64,000 bases of DNA from positions 24,163-88,162 of the forward strand of contig NZ_JAOCQE010000002.1 in the NCBI RefSeq assembly GCF_025290915.1, in the 5' to 3' direction. The notes below the pieces were generated by a model, which did no database searches, had not been told where the DNA came from, and saw only the letters and a list, made by a program, of their open reading frames with translations. Source of the stretch: Streptomyces sp. 15-116A. GTDB lineage: Bacteria > Actinomycetota > Actinomycetes > Streptomycetales > Streptomycetaceae. Of this stretch, positions 8,873-16,705 are shown one piece after another. Made by a program: the position numbers and the translations under genes. How positions within the stretch are numbered: position 1 is the first letter of the stretch; each line of letters begins with the position of its first letter.

Positions 8873-9409
8873 ATGAGCGAGTCACCAGCCGATCGCCAGG
8901 CCATCCACGAAGAGATGGAGCGGGCCCGTAGGACGTTCCACGGGCTGCTCAACACCGCTGACGGGGCCGATTTGGGTCGGCGCACGAACGGTACACGGTG
9001 GACCAATCAGCAGCTGCTGTTCCACATGCTCTTCGGTTACATACTGATCCGGCCGCTGTTGCGCCTGCTGCGGATCTTCGGCCACCTACCCCGCGGTGTC
9101 AGCCGAACCTTCGCCCGGCTCCTGAATGCCGGGACCAAACCCTTCGACGTCATCAACTATCTCGGCCCGCTCGGTGGTGCGAAGGTCCTTGGCCGCCGAC
9201 GCATGGGCAAGGCGTTCGACCGGGTGATCGCTGACCTGCACCGGCGCCTCGACGCCGAGCGGGAGACCGACCTCGCGCTCGCCATGCACTACCCCACTCG
9301 CTGGGATCCGTTCTTCCGCGACGTCATGACCGTCGCGGACCTCTACCGCTACCCCACCCAGCACTTCGACTTCCATCGCCAACAGCTGACGCTGACCCCT
9401 GAGCCCTGA
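8873..9409 (+). CDS. DinB-like metal-binding four-helix-bundle protein
   Basis: The 178-residue product from the ATG at 8873 resembles the DinB/DUF664-like bundle proteins, which use three His residues to bind a divalent metal and often act as thiol-dependent transferases or hydrolases. Candidate ligands are the His in LLFHMLFGY (about residue 50), the His in LAMHYPTRWDP (about residue 141) and the His of QHFDFH near the C-terminus. A longer frame to 8570 exists, but its extra residues are low-complexity and unlike the family. The substrate is unknown. A short repeat-containing frame follows in phase just after the stop. Confidence 0.7.
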   Translation: MSESPADRQAIHEEMERARRTFHGLLNTADGADLGRRTNGTRWTNQQLLFHMLFGYILIRPLLRLLRIFGHLPRGVSRTFARLLNAGTKPFDVINYLGPLGGAKVLGRRRMGKAFDRVIADLHRRLDAERETDLALAMHYPTRWDPFFRDVMTVADLYRYPTQHFDFHRQQLTLTPEP

Positions 9410-9451
9410 CGCTCGCCGGTTCCCCTGTGCTGCCGCCGCGTTTTCGGTGCG

Positions 9452-9553
9452 ATGAGCGTGCTGGAGAACCCCTGGGACGACCTCTGGTTCTACTCGAGCC
9501 CCGTGTTCGTCAACTGGTTCTACTCGAACCCCGGGTTCGTCAACGTCCGCTAG
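9452..9553 (+). CDS. possible 33-residue peptide with an internal tandem repeat
   Basis: A short frame starts at an ATG at 9452, 42 nt after the DinB stop and in phase with it. It encodes an acidic N-terminal segment (NPWDDL) and then two near-identical ten-residue units, WFYSSPVFVN and WFYSNPGFVN, ending in VR. At DNA level the 30-bp units at 9491-9520 and 9521-9550 are direct repeats with four mismatches. There is no clear ribosome site. It could be a small peptide gene (possibly a modified-peptide precursor), a detached C-terminal extension of the DinB gene, or chance. No maturation enzyme is adjacent. Confidence 0.35.
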   Translation: MSVLENPWDDLWFYSSPVFVNWFYSNPGFVNVR

Positions 9554-9631
9554 ATCAGGCCGGCCGGTCCCCCGCCGCCCCCAGCGGCGGGCAACCGACG
9601 CGTCTCGGGTGAGCGATCGACTGGGAGGCGG

Positions 9632-9677
9632 GACTGAGTGGTCCAGGGGTGAGACCGGCCTCCTGAACCACTCAGTC
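9632..9677 (-). terminator. hairpin at the 3' end of lspA
   Basis: The 11-bp arms GACTGAGTGGT (9632-9642) and ACCACTCAGTC (9667-9677) pair exactly, and the next bases (CAGG/CCTG) continue the stem with one mismatch. The hairpin covers the lspA stop codon and would end the cmtR-ATPase-lspA transcript. It could also stop rightward reading from the DinB side. Confidence 0.6.
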
Positions 9678-10184
9678 GGCGGCCGCCGGGGCGGCGTCGC
9701 GGTCTTGGCCGGGGTGGCGCCAGGACAGGACGACGACGGCGATGCCGCCGCAGACGATGAAGACGTCGGCGAGGTTGAAGGTGGGCCACCAGCCGGTGTG
9801 CAGGTAGTCGGTGACCACCTTGTCGCCTGCGCGGTCGATCAGGTTGGCGGTGGCCCCGCCGAGGATCGCGCCGATGGCCAGGGTCAGAGCGCGGCCACTG
9901 GTGGCGGCGGTGCGCCAGCCGTAGACGGCCACCGCGAGGGTGATGGCGGCGGTGACCGCGATGACGACCCAGGCCGGGGCCTCGGCGGCGAAGCTGAAGG
10001 CGACCCCGGGGTTGTAGGCCAGGCGCAGGTCCAACAGGCCGCCCTCGAGGGGGTTGCCGGCCAGGTTGGACTGGGCCCAGGCTTTCGCGGACAGGTCGAA
10101 GCCGGCCAGCGCGGCGGCGGTGACCAGGAAGGTCACGCGCCGCCGCGTGGCGGGGCGTCGCACCGTGGTGGTGGACTGGGCCAT
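9672..10184 (-). CDS. lspA: lipoprotein signal peptidase (signal peptidase II)
   Basis: LspA is the membrane aspartyl protease that removes signal peptides from lipidated prolipoproteins. The 170-residue protein has four membrane segments and both catalytic residues, Asp 118 in GGATANLIDR and Asp 140 in FNLAD, plus the YNPGVAF segment. It is coupled to a metal-efflux ATPase gene, with the ATPase stop 5 nt upstream. This arrangement is found in other metal-resistance clusters, where lspA is a dedicated extra copy. The sequence looks intact. A broken relative lies at 800-959. Confidence 0.93.
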   Translation of the reverse strand: MAQSTTTVRRPATRRRVTFLVTAAALAGFDLSAKAWAQSNLAGNPLEGGLLDLRLAYNPGVAFSFAAEAPAWVVIAVTAAITLAVAVYGWRTAATSGRALTLAIGAILGGATANLIDRAGDKVVTDYLHTGWWPTFNLADVFIVCGGIAVVVLSWRHPGQDRDAAPAAAD

Positions 10185-10189
10185 GCCCT

Positions 10190-12160
10190 TTACACTCCCG
10201 CGGTCTCGGGAACCGCCTGCTTGGCGGCCGACTTGGCGGCGGCGGGCGCAGGCGGCAGCGGCTTGGCGCGGCCGGCGCGTACGCCGTTGCCGATGACGAC
10301 GATCTCGGCGAGTTCGTGGACGGCCACGACCGCGGCCAGTCCCAGGACGCCGAAGGCGGCCAGCGGTATCAGTGCGCCGATCAGGGCCAGGGACAGGCCG
10401 ACGTTCTGCAGCATGATCGCGCGGGAGCGGCGGGCGTGGTCCAGGGCCTGGGGAAGGTGGCGCAGGTCCTCACCCATGAGGGCCACGTCGGCGGTTTCGA
10501 TGGCCACGTCGGTGCCCATCGCGCCCATCGCGATACCGATGTCGGCGGTGGCCAGCGCGGGGGCGTCGTTGACGCCGTCGCCGACCATGGCGGTGGGGCG
10601 CTGCTCGCGCATGCCGCGCACCAGGGTGGACTTGTCCTCCGGGCGCAGGTCGGCGTGGACCTCGGTGATGCCGGCCTGGGCGGCCAGGGCGGCAGCGGTG
10701 CGCTCGTTGTCGCCGGTGAGCATCGCCACCTGGTAGCCGGCGGCCTTGAGCCGGGCGACGACCTCGGCGGCCTCGGCGCGCAGTTCGTCGCGGACCGCGA
10801 CGGCTCCGATCAACGCCCCGTCGTACTCGACCAGGACCGCGGTGGCTCCGGCGGCCTGCATGGCGGCGACGTCATCGGCGAGGGGACCTGCGTCGATCCA
10901 GCCGGGCCGGCCCAGGCGTGCGGAGCGGCCGTCGAGGGTGCCGGTCAGGCCGGCGCCGGTGACGGCTTCCACGTCGGCGGCCTGCTCGTGTTCGGGTACG
11001 GCGGCCAGGATCGCGCGGGCAAGCGGGTGCTCGCTGCGCGCCTCCAGGGCGGCGGCGATGCGCAGCACCTGCTCGCGGCTCTGGCCGTCGGTGGCGGCGA
11101 CCTGGACGACCTTGGGCTCGTTGCGGGTCAGGGTGCCGGTCTTGTCCAGCGCCACCGCGCGGATCCGGCCCAGGCTCTCCAGGGCGGCGCCGCCCTTGAC
11201 CAGGACGCCGAGCTTGCTGGCCGCGCCGATCGCGGCGACCACGCTGACGGGCACGGAGATGGCCAGCGCGCACGGCGAGGCCGCGACCAGCACCACCAGG
11301 GCGCGTTCGATCCAGGTGCGGGGCTCACCGAACACGCTGCCGGTGACGGCGATGACCGCGGCGAGGATCATGATGCCGGGCACCAGCGGCTTTGCGATCT
11401 TGTCGGCGAGACGCTGGGCGGCGCCCTTACGGGACTGCTCCGCCTCGACTATCTTCACGATCCGGGCGAGGGAGTTGTCCGCGGCGGTGGCGGTGACCTC
11501 GACCTCGAGGACGCCGTTGCCGTTGATCGAACCGGCGTACACCTGGTCGCCCTCACCGGCCTCCACCGGCACGGACTCGCCGGTCAGCGCGGAGACGTCC
11601 AGCGCCGAGCGGCCGGTGCGGATCGTGCCGTCGGTGGCCAGGCGCTCGCCCGGCTTGACGAGGAGTATGTCGCCGATGGTGAGGGTGGCCGGGTCGATGG
11701 TGACCTGGGCGCCGTCGCGCAGCACGGTGGCTTCGTTCGGGACCAGGTTCAGCAGCGCGCGCAGCCCGCGGCGGGTGCGGGCCAGGGAGTACTCCTCCAG
11801 GCCCTCGCTGATGGAGTAGAGGAAGGCCAGCATGGCCGCCTCTTCGACCTCGCCGAGGATGACCGCGCCGACGGCGGCGATCGTCATCAGCGTGCCGACG
11901 CCGATCTTGCCCTTGGCCAGGCGGCGCAGCGTGCCGGGGACGAACGTCCAGGCACCTGCGGCCAGTGCGAGGGCGTTCAGGCCGAGTTCTACCGACTCCG
12001 GCCCGCCGGCCAGCGAGGTGATGAAGCCGGCCAGCAGGAAGACTCCGGCCACGGCGGCCCACTGGAGCTCACTGACCTGCCACAGCCGTTCCGGAGCCGA
12101 CTCCTCGGCCTCTTCCCCGGTGCGCGGCTCGTCGCCGCTGCATCCGCACGCGTCACCCAT
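10190..12160 (-). CDS. P1B-type heavy-metal-transporting ATPase (CtpG/P1B-4-like)
   Basis: This is a 656-residue P-type ATPase for metal export. All catalytic landmarks are present: TGES in the actuator domain, phosphorylation site DKTGTLT, hinge GDGVNDAP, and a membrane motif SPC (in AASPCALAIS) in place of CPC. SPC is the mark of the P1B-4 group (Co, Cd, Zn and related). The last helices carry HELAEIVVIGNG instead of the textbook HEGGT. The N-terminus is short and has only a CGC motif (Cys 5, Cys 7) instead of a full metal-binding domain. It follows the CmtR-like regulator with a TAATG overlap, as in mycobacterial cmtR-ctpG loci. Cd(II) or a similar soft/borderline metal is the likely substrate. 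Confidence 0.9.
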   Translation of the reverse strand: MGDACGCSGDEPRTGEEAEESAPERLWQVSELQWAAVAGVFLLAGFITSLAGGPESVELGLNALALAAGAWTFVPGTLRRLAKGKIGVGTLMTIAAVGAVILGEVEEAAMLAFLYSISEGLEEYSLARTRRGLRALLNLVPNEATVLRDGAQVTIDPATLTIGDILLVKPGERLATDGTIRTGRSALDVSALTGESVPVEAGEGDQVYAGSINGNGVLEVEVTATAADNSLARIVKIVEAEQSRKGAAQRLADKIAKPLVPGIMILAAVIAVTGSVFGEPRTWIERALVVLVAASPCALAISVPVSVVAAIGAASKLGVLVKGGAALESLGRIRAVALDKTGTLTRNEPKVVQVAATDGQSREQVLRIAAALEARSEHPLARAILAAVPEHEQAADVEAVTGAGLTGTLDGRSARLGRPGWIDAGPLADDVAAMQAAGATAVLVEYDGALIGAVAVRDELRAEAAEVVARLKAAGYQVAMLTGDNERTAAALAAQAGITEVHADLRPEDKSTLVRGMREQRPTAMVGDGVNDAPALATADIGIAMGAMGTDVAIETADVALMGEDLRHLPQALDHARRSRAIMLQNVGLSLALIGALIPLAAFGVLGLAAVVAVHELAEIVVIGNGVRAGRAKPLPPAPAAAKSAAKQAVPETAGV

Positions 12161-12543
12161 TACGCGATCCCTTCGTTCTCAGTACCGGCCGCAGGACGGC
12201 CGTAGTTCGGGCACAGCTCAACGGCTTCGCCGGTCGCGGCCAGCAGCCCCTCGGCGGCGGACAGCAGCTCCAGCAGTTCGGGGCGCGCCAGGAAGTACCA
12301 CGAGGCGCGGCCCTCGGGCCGGGAGTCGATCAGAGCGCAGTCCCGCAGGCACGCCAGGTGCGAGGAGACCGTCGACTGCGCCAGGTGCAGCTCGCTGCAC
12401 AGGTCCACCACCCGTGCCTCACCGGCGGCCAGCCGCCGCATGATCGCCAGCCGCGTGGGATCCGCCAGACCGCGGAACAGCGCAGCCGCGGCCCCCAACT
12501 CGACGCGCGGTTCGGTGGCCGCGCCCCCACTATTCATCGCCAT
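12160..12543 (-). CDS. cmtR: CmtR-like Cd(II)/Pb(II)-sensing ArsR repressor
   Basis: The product is a 127-residue winged-helix repressor. The helix CLRDC (Cys 65, Cys 69) lies within the recognition region, and a C-terminal Cys 111 is in ELCPNYG. This reproduces the three-thiolate metal site of mycobacterial CmtR (Cys 57, 61 and 102 there), with almost identical spacing. Metal binding in the recognition helix would release DNA. The start is the ATG at 12543 or 12537. No ribosome site is visible, and a promoter-like -10 box ends 6 nt before 12543, suggesting a leaderless transcript. Its stop overlaps the ATPase start by 1 nt. Confidence 0.88.
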   Translation of the reverse strand: MAMNSGGAATEPRVELGAAAALFRGLADPTRLAIMRRLAAGEARVVDLCSELHLAQSTVSSHLACLRDCALIDSRPEGRASWYFLARPELLELLSAAEGLLAATGEAVELCPNYGRPAAGTENEGIA

Positions 12544-12549
12544 GTGCCG

Positions 12550-12580
12550 ATGATAGCGTAATCGCTAACTGATCGGTCAA
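12550..12580 (-). promoter_or_regulatory. cmtR promoter with embedded operator dyad
   Basis: Read on the minus strand, a -35-like TTGACC (12575-12580) and a -10-like TATCAT (12550-12555) are separated by 19 bp. The spacer holds the dyad TAGCG-N4-CGCTA (12554-12567), well placed for repressor binding. The -10 lies 6 nt from the cmtR ATG, consistent with a leaderless mRNA autoregulated by CmtR. Confidence 0.55.
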
Positions 12581-12597
12581 GTCCGATGACAGCGGGG
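12572..12597 (+). promoter_or_regulatory. candidate operator upstream of the DHA2 MFS gene
   Basis: The sequence ATCG-N8-CGATGACAGCGGGG matches, with the same 8-nt spacer, the core of two longer dyads at 14926-14961 and 15789-15816. Its right half is identical over 14 bp to the right arm of the 14926 site. The left half keeps only ATCG plus a displaced CTG. It lies 29 bp before the MFS start and touches the cmtR -35 box. Confidence 0.4.
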
Positions 12598-12625
12598 AAT
12601 CCCGCTCCTGTTCGGGGAGGTTGCA

Positions 12626-14149
12626 ATGACGCAGTCACAGGACACACGGCGCTGGTGGGCGCTGGCGGCGCTCGGGGTGGGGGTGCTGACCCTGGGCTTC
12701 GACATCACGATCATGAACGTGGCGCTGCCCACGATCGCCACCGAGCTGTCGGTGGGCACCGACGCGCTGCAGTGGATGGTCAACGCCTATGTGCTGGTGC
12801 TGGCCGGTCTGATGCTGGCCTGCGGCGCGCTCGGCGACCGCTACGGCCGCAAAAGGCTCATCCAGATCGGCCTGCTGGTGTTCGCCCTCGCGTCGGCCCT
12901 CGCGGCCTGGGCCGATTCTGCCGGGGTGGTCATCGCCGCCCGCGCGCTCATGGGCGTCGGCGGGGCCATCCTGCTGCCGATCGCGTTCGCCGTGCTCGCG
13001 GTGCTCTTCGCACCCCACGAGCGCGGCCGGGCGGTCTCGGTACTGGTGATGGGCCTGGGCGTGGGCATCCCCCTCGGCCCGATCATCGGCGGATACCTGC
13101 TGCAGCACTACTGGTGGGGCTCGATCTTCCTGATCAACGTGCCGGTGGTCGCGATCGCCATGGTCGCGATCGCCCTGCTGCTGCCCGAGTCCCGCGACCC
13201 GGCTCCGCCCCGCCCGGACGTACCCGGCGGACTGCTCTCCACGGCCGGACTGGTGGCCCTGGTCTACGGGCTGATCGAGGCCCCCGGCCGCGGCTGGGGC
13301 GAGCCCTTGGTACTGGGCACCCTCGCGGTGGGTCTCGTGCTGCTCGCCCTCTTCGTACGGTGGGAACTGCGCACCCCCCAGCCGATGATCGACCTGCGGC
13401 TGTTTCGCCGGGCCCAGTTCCTGTGGGGCAGCCTGGCCGGCGTCCTGGTCACCTTCGGCATGCTCGGCCTGCTCTTCGTGGTGCCCCAGTACCTGCAGCT
13501 GGTCCAGGGCTACGACGCGCTCGGGACCGGCCTGCGGCTGCTGCCCCTGATCGGCGGCCTGGTGGTGGGCGCCCCGGCGGGAGAAAAACTGGCCGCCCGG
13601 ACCGGATACCGCCTCCCGGTCACCGTCGGGCTGCTGGTGCTGGCCGGGGGCCTGGCCGTCGGCGCGGCCACCGACGTGGACACCGGATACGGCTTCGTGG
13701 CGGGCTGGCTGGCCGTGGTGGGCCTGGGCATCGGCATGGCGCTGTCGCCTGCGATGGAGGCAGTCCTGGGGGCGCTGCCGCCCGAGCGGTCAGGATCCGG
13801 TACCGCCATCACCATGACCCTGCGCCAGGCCGGGGGTGCCCTCGGGGTGGCGGTGCTCGGCAGCCTGCTCGCCCAGGGCTACACCGACAAGCTGGCCACG
13901 CCATCCCAACTGCCTGTCCCGGCCGCCGACGCCGCCCGTGACTCCGTCGCCGGGGCCCTGGCCGTCGCCGAACGCCTGAACCTGCCCGCGCTGGCCGACT
14001 CGGCGAAGGACGCCTACGTCCACGGAATGACCCTCGTCCTGCTCGCCACCGCCGCCATCGCACTGCTCAGCGCCGCACTGACCGCGGCGTTCCTGCGCGG
14101 CCGCCCCGCCCCGAGTGCCGACACCCCCGCGGAACACAGCCTGGCGTGA
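12626..14149 (+). CDS. DHA2-family MFS drug exporter (14 TMS, EmrB/QacA type)
   Basis: This is a 507-residue proton-driven multidrug exporter of the DHA2 group. It has about 14 membrane segments. The motif A-like loop GALGDRYGRKR follows TM2. The motif C-type sequence (GVGIPLGPIIGGYL) lies in TM5, and a DITIMNVALPTI signature is in TM1, characteristic of EmrB/QacA-type exporters. The ATG at 12626 has a strong GGGGAGG site. It is divergent from cmtR, with a shared regulatory interval of about 80 bp. The substrate is unknown; export of an antibiotic or toxic organic is the family norm. Confidence 0.9.
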   Translation: MTQSQDTRRWWALAALGVGVLTLGFDITIMNVALPTIATELSVGTDALQWMVNAYVLVLAGLMLACGALGDRYGRKRLIQIGLLVFALASALAAWADSAGVVIAARALMGVGGAILLPIAFAVLAVLFAPHERGRAVSVLVMGLGVGIPLGPIIGGYLLQHYWWGSIFLINVPVVAIAMVAIALLLPESRDPAPPRPDVPGGLLSTAGLVALVYGLIEAPGRGWGEPLVLGTLAVGLVLLALFVRWELRTPQPMIDLRLFRRAQFLWGSLAGVLVTFGMLGLLFVVPQYLQLVQGYDALGTGLRLLPLIGGLVVGAPAGEKLAARTGYRLPVTVGLLVLAGGLAVGAATDVDTGYGFVAGWLAVVGLGIGMALSPAMEAVLGALPPERSGSGTAITMTLRQAGGALGVAVLGSLLAQGYTDKLATPSQLPVPAADAARDSVAGALAVAERLNLPALADSAKDAYVHGMTLVLLATAAIALLSAALTAAFLRGRPAPSADTPAEHSLA

Positions 14150-14223
14150 CCCGACCGTGAGACCCGGAACGCCGCGGGGCGGGCAGCGGCCCGCAGTGCC
14201 CCGGACCGACAAGAGCTGGAGAA

Positions 14224-14841
14224 ATGCACATGCTCATGAACCGAGCCGAGACCCTGCTGGTGAACAGCCCGCCACGCCGGTGGCTACAGCGCCTGTACGA
14301 GGCGCCACTGCTGGCCCGGCTCGGCGGGCGGACGCTCGGCGCACACGTCGCGGAGATCGGCTGCGGCTCCGGGTACGGCACACGGCTGATCCTGGATGTC
14401 TTCGGCGCAGCCACCGTCGACGCCGTCGACCTGGACCCCGCCATGATCGAACGGGCCCGCCGCCGTCTGGCCCGTTACGACGGCCGGGTCCGGTTGGCGG
14501 TCGGCGACGCCACCGACCTGCGCGCCGCCTTCGATGCCGACGACGGCACCTACGACGCCGTGTTCGACTTCGGCATCATCCACCACATCCCCGCCTGGCG
14601 GGATGCCGTCGCCGAGGCCGCCCGGGTCCTCAAGCCCGGCGGCCGGTTCTACTTCGAGGAGGTCACCGCGACCGCACTGGCCCGCCCCACCTACCGCGCC
14701 CTGTTCGACCACCCCACCAAGGACCGCTTCACCGCGGGCGAGTTCCTGGCCGAACTATCCCGCCACCAGCTGGAATTCGGCGAGCAGTGGCGCACCCGCA
14801 CCGGTGGCGACTACCTGCTCGGCGTGGCCGAGCGCGGCTGA
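14224..14841 (+). CDS. class I SAM-dependent methyltransferase
   Basis: The product is a 205-residue Rossmann-fold methyltransferase. Motif I is VAEIGCGSGYGT near residue 45, the acidic end of strand 2 is VDAVDLDP, and motif IV/post-I is DAVFDFGIIHHIPAW, followed by LKPGGRFYFEE. These are typical of the Methyltransf_11/25 group that modifies small molecules. The start ATG (14224, or the second Met at 14230) follows AGAGCTGGAG. It lies between the MFS exporter and a gene family with duplicated promoters. The substrate is not evident. Confidence 0.88.
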   Translation: MHMLMNRAETLLVNSPPRRWLQRLYEAPLLARLGGRTLGAHVAEIGCGSGYGTRLILDVFGAATVDAVDLDPAMIERARRRLARYDGRVRLAVGDATDLRAAFDADDGTYDAVFDFGIIHHIPAWRDAVAEAARVLKPGGRFYFEEVTATALARPTYRALFDHPTKDRFTAGEFLAELSRHQLEFGEQWRTRTGGDYLLGVAERG

Positions 14842-14925
14842 GACCAGCCCGCTGCCGCAGCGAGGTGACACCAGCCCCGCACAGCGCAGGGCGGTGTATA
14901 GGGCCCTTTGCGCCATCCCGGCGAT

Positions 14926-14961
14926 CCCCGCTGTCATCGCGTTTCGCCGATGACAGCGGGG
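14926..14961 (+). promoter_or_regulatory. perfect 14-bp dyad upstream of the 14976 gene
   Basis: Arms CCCCGCTGTCATCG (14926-14939) and CGATGACAGCGGGG (14948-14961) form a perfect dyad with an 8-nt centre. It ends 14 nt before the start codon of the 14976 gene and includes no T-run, so it reads better as an operator than a terminator. Related copies lie at 15789-15816 and 12572-12597. Confidence 0.5.
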
Positions 14962-14975
14962 GCACTGGGGGACGC

Positions 14976-15695
14976 ATGACGACGATGAAACTACGCGCCC
15001 CCGACCGCGCCACGTTGCTCCGTCTCGCTCGCCGGGGACCCCTCCGGCCCCGCGACCTGCGGCGCTCGCTGGGTGCGGAGACCGCCGCGCGCCGCTGGCT
15101 GCTCGGTGCGGTGATGCCGCTGTGGCTGGGTGCCGGGGTCGCTGACTGGTACCAGCACAAGCGCACCCGCATCGAGACCACCGCAGGCCCCCGCGAATCG
15201 CTGATGCACTCGCTGATGCTGGCCGAGGCCGGCGTACCGGTCGCCCTCGGACTACTGTGCGAGGTCAACGCCGGCGTCCTGGCCACCAGCGCCGGTGCGC
15301 TCGGCGCGCACAGCGCCACGGCGGCCTGGGACGTCCGCTACGCCGACAAGCGGCGCCGTATCGCCCCGGTCGAGCAGCACATCCACAGCCTGCTGGAGGT
15401 CGTACCGCTGATGGCCACCAGCCTGCTGGCGGTACTGCACTGGGACCAGGCCCGCGCACTGACCGGCCGTCAGCAGCGCCCCGACTTCCGGCTCCGCCTC
15501 AAGAGCCGCGACCCACTGCCGCCGCGCGCACGCGCCGGGCTGCTGGGCGCCTTCGTCATCTTCGGCGCCCTGCCCTACGCCGAGGAGATGTACCGCTGTT
15601 GGCGTGCCCGCCCCACCCTGAAGGCACAGCCCACGACCGACGGGAGGGCGGCCGGTCCGCCGCGGACCGGCGACGCCGAGCACCGCGACGGGTGA
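14976..15695 (+). CDS. conserved protein with a His/Glu-rich, possibly diiron, helical core
   Basis: The 239-residue product starts at the ATG at 14976 behind a GGGGGA site. After a basic N-terminal 45 residues, the core contains ADWYQHKRTRIE, RESLMHSLMLAE, SATAAWDVRYAD and VEQHIHSLLEVVP. This is a regular pattern of Asp, His and Glu residues in hydrophobic helices that resembles metal-binding four-helix proteins. I recall similar proteins as unannotated entries in proteobacteria and actinobacteria but cannot name a function. The long frame upstream of 14976 is not coding. The N-terminal 40 codons and the promoter are duplicated at 15835. Confidence 0.7.
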   Translation: MTTMKLRAPDRATLLRLARRGPLRPRDLRRSLGAETAARRWLLGAVMPLWLGAGVADWYQHKRTRIETTAGPRESLMHSLMLAEAGVPVALGLLCEVNAGVLATSAGALGAHSATAAWDVRYADKRRRIAPVEQHIHSLLEVVPLMATSLLAVLHWDQARALTGRQQRPDFRLRLKSRDPLPPRARAGLLGAFVIFGALPYAEEMYRCWRARPTLKAQPTTDGRAAGPPRTGDAEHRDG

Positions 15696-15788
15696 GCGCA
15701 ATGGCCGATCTGCCCCCGCCCCCTCGGGGCGGCTGATGAACCGAACGGGTCACGCGCGGCAGGCCACAATCCCATCCCGGCGTTCCTC

Positions 15789-15816
15789 GCTGTCATCGGG
15801 TTTCATCGATGACAGC
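15789..15816 (+). promoter_or_regulatory. dyad upstream of the truncated paralogue
   Basis: Arms GCTGTCATCG (15789-15798) and CGATGACAGC (15807-15816) pair exactly around an 8-nt centre. This copies the inner part of the 14926-14961 dyad, including the TTTC in the centre. It is placed 18 nt before the ATG at 15835, much like the first copy. Confidence 0.5.
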
Positions 15817-15834
15817 TGGGGCACCAGGGGACGC

Positions 15835-16020
15835 ATGACGAAGCTGCGCGCACCGGACACCGCCGCCGTGGTCCGCCTCGCCCGGCGGCAGCCCGTCGAA
15901 CACGAGGACCTGCGGCGCTCGCTGGGCGCGGAGGCCGCGGCGCACCACGGCGCTGACGTGCTGAGCAGCCGAGGCGCGATCGCACGGGACCTGGACACCC
16001 CTGCGGAGGACCGGACATGA
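15835..16020 (+). pseudogene. truncated duplicate of the 14976 gene
   Basis: The 61-residue frame begins MTKLRAPDT and contains EDLRRSLGAEAA. It matches residues 4-37 of the 14976 product (KLRAPDR, RDLRRSLGAETAA), then diverges into unrelated sequence and stops. The upstream dyad and the ACGC preceding the ATG are copied too, so this is a duplicated promoter plus N-terminus with the metal-binding core lost. Its stop overlaps the next start (ATGA), so the duplicated promoter and leader frame now appear to drive the CDF-like gene. Confidence 0.6.
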
Positions 16021-16637
16021 CCGAAGGCCGTGACCATACCCTCGTTCGGCGCGGGCTGGCCCTCGCGTGGTTCATCGTGGTCTGGGACGTGATCGAAGGC
16101 GTCGTCGCGGTCACGGCCGGGCTGGTGGCCGACTCGATCGCCCTGGTCGGATTCGGCATCGACTCGGCCATCGAGGTCTTCGCCGCCTCCGTGGTGATCT
16201 GGCAGCTCCGCGCCGGACCACGCGCTCGGCAAGGACGGGCGCTGCGGCTGATCGCGCTCACCTTCTACGCCCTGGCCGCCTATGTGGCCTTCGAATCGAT
16301 CCGCGACCTGGTCACACAGGACAAGGCGGGCGAGTCCCTGATCGGCATTGTGCTCAACGTGGTCGCGCTGATCGTGATGACGCCCATCGCGGTGAGCCAG
16401 CGCCGCATCGGACGCGCCCTGGACAACCCTGTCCTCGTGGCGCAGTCGACCGAGACGTGGATGTCCAACGCTCTGTCGATCACCGTACTCGCCGGGCTGG
16501 GCCTCAACGCCGCACTGGGCTGGTGGTGGGCCGATCCGGCGGTGGCCCTGGTGGTTGCCGTCCTCGCCGCCTGGTCCGGCCGCGAAGCCTGGGAAGAAGC
16601 AAGTGAAAGGGACTCCGAGCCCGTCGCGAGTCCGTGA
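16017..16637 (+). CDS. cation diffusion facilitator-like membrane protein
   Basis: The 206-residue membrane protein has about six segments. The second contains SIALVGFGIDSAIEV, matching the Asp-containing TM2 of cation diffusion facilitators, and TM5 contains ETWMSNALSI in place of the usual HxxxD pair. The C-terminal cytoplasmic domain of true CDF pumps is missing, so this belongs to the short cation-transporter-like group. It is coupled by a 4-nt overlap to the truncated leader frame at 15835. Transport of a divalent metal is plausible given the nearby metal ATPase but unproven. Confidence 0.75.
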   Translation: MTEGRDHTLVRRGLALAWFIVVWDVIEGVVAVTAGLVADSIALVGFGIDSAIEVFAASVVIWQLRAGPRARQGRALRLIALTFYALAAYVAFESIRDLVTQDKAGESLIGIVLNVVALIVMTPIAVSQRRIGRALDNPVLVAQSTETWMSNALSITVLAGLGLNAALGWWWADPAVALVVAVLAAWSGREAWEEASERDSEPVASP

Positions 16638-16705
16638 CGAGGGCCTTCCCCTGGTTGACACGGGTGGCTGATCGGCGGGCGTGGGAATCCGGGTAGGGAG
16701 GGACC

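Noticed and set aside
10316..12205. Plus-strand open frame of 629 codons over the P-type ATPase
   Set aside because: It mirrors the ATPase codons, is Gly/Ala/Asp low complexity, has no ribosome site and resembles no protein family.
14926..14961. Reading the dyad as a terminator for the methyltransferase gene
   Set aside because: It lies 85 bp after that stop but only 14 bp before the next start, is repeated before other starts with the same 8-nt centre, and has no T-run.
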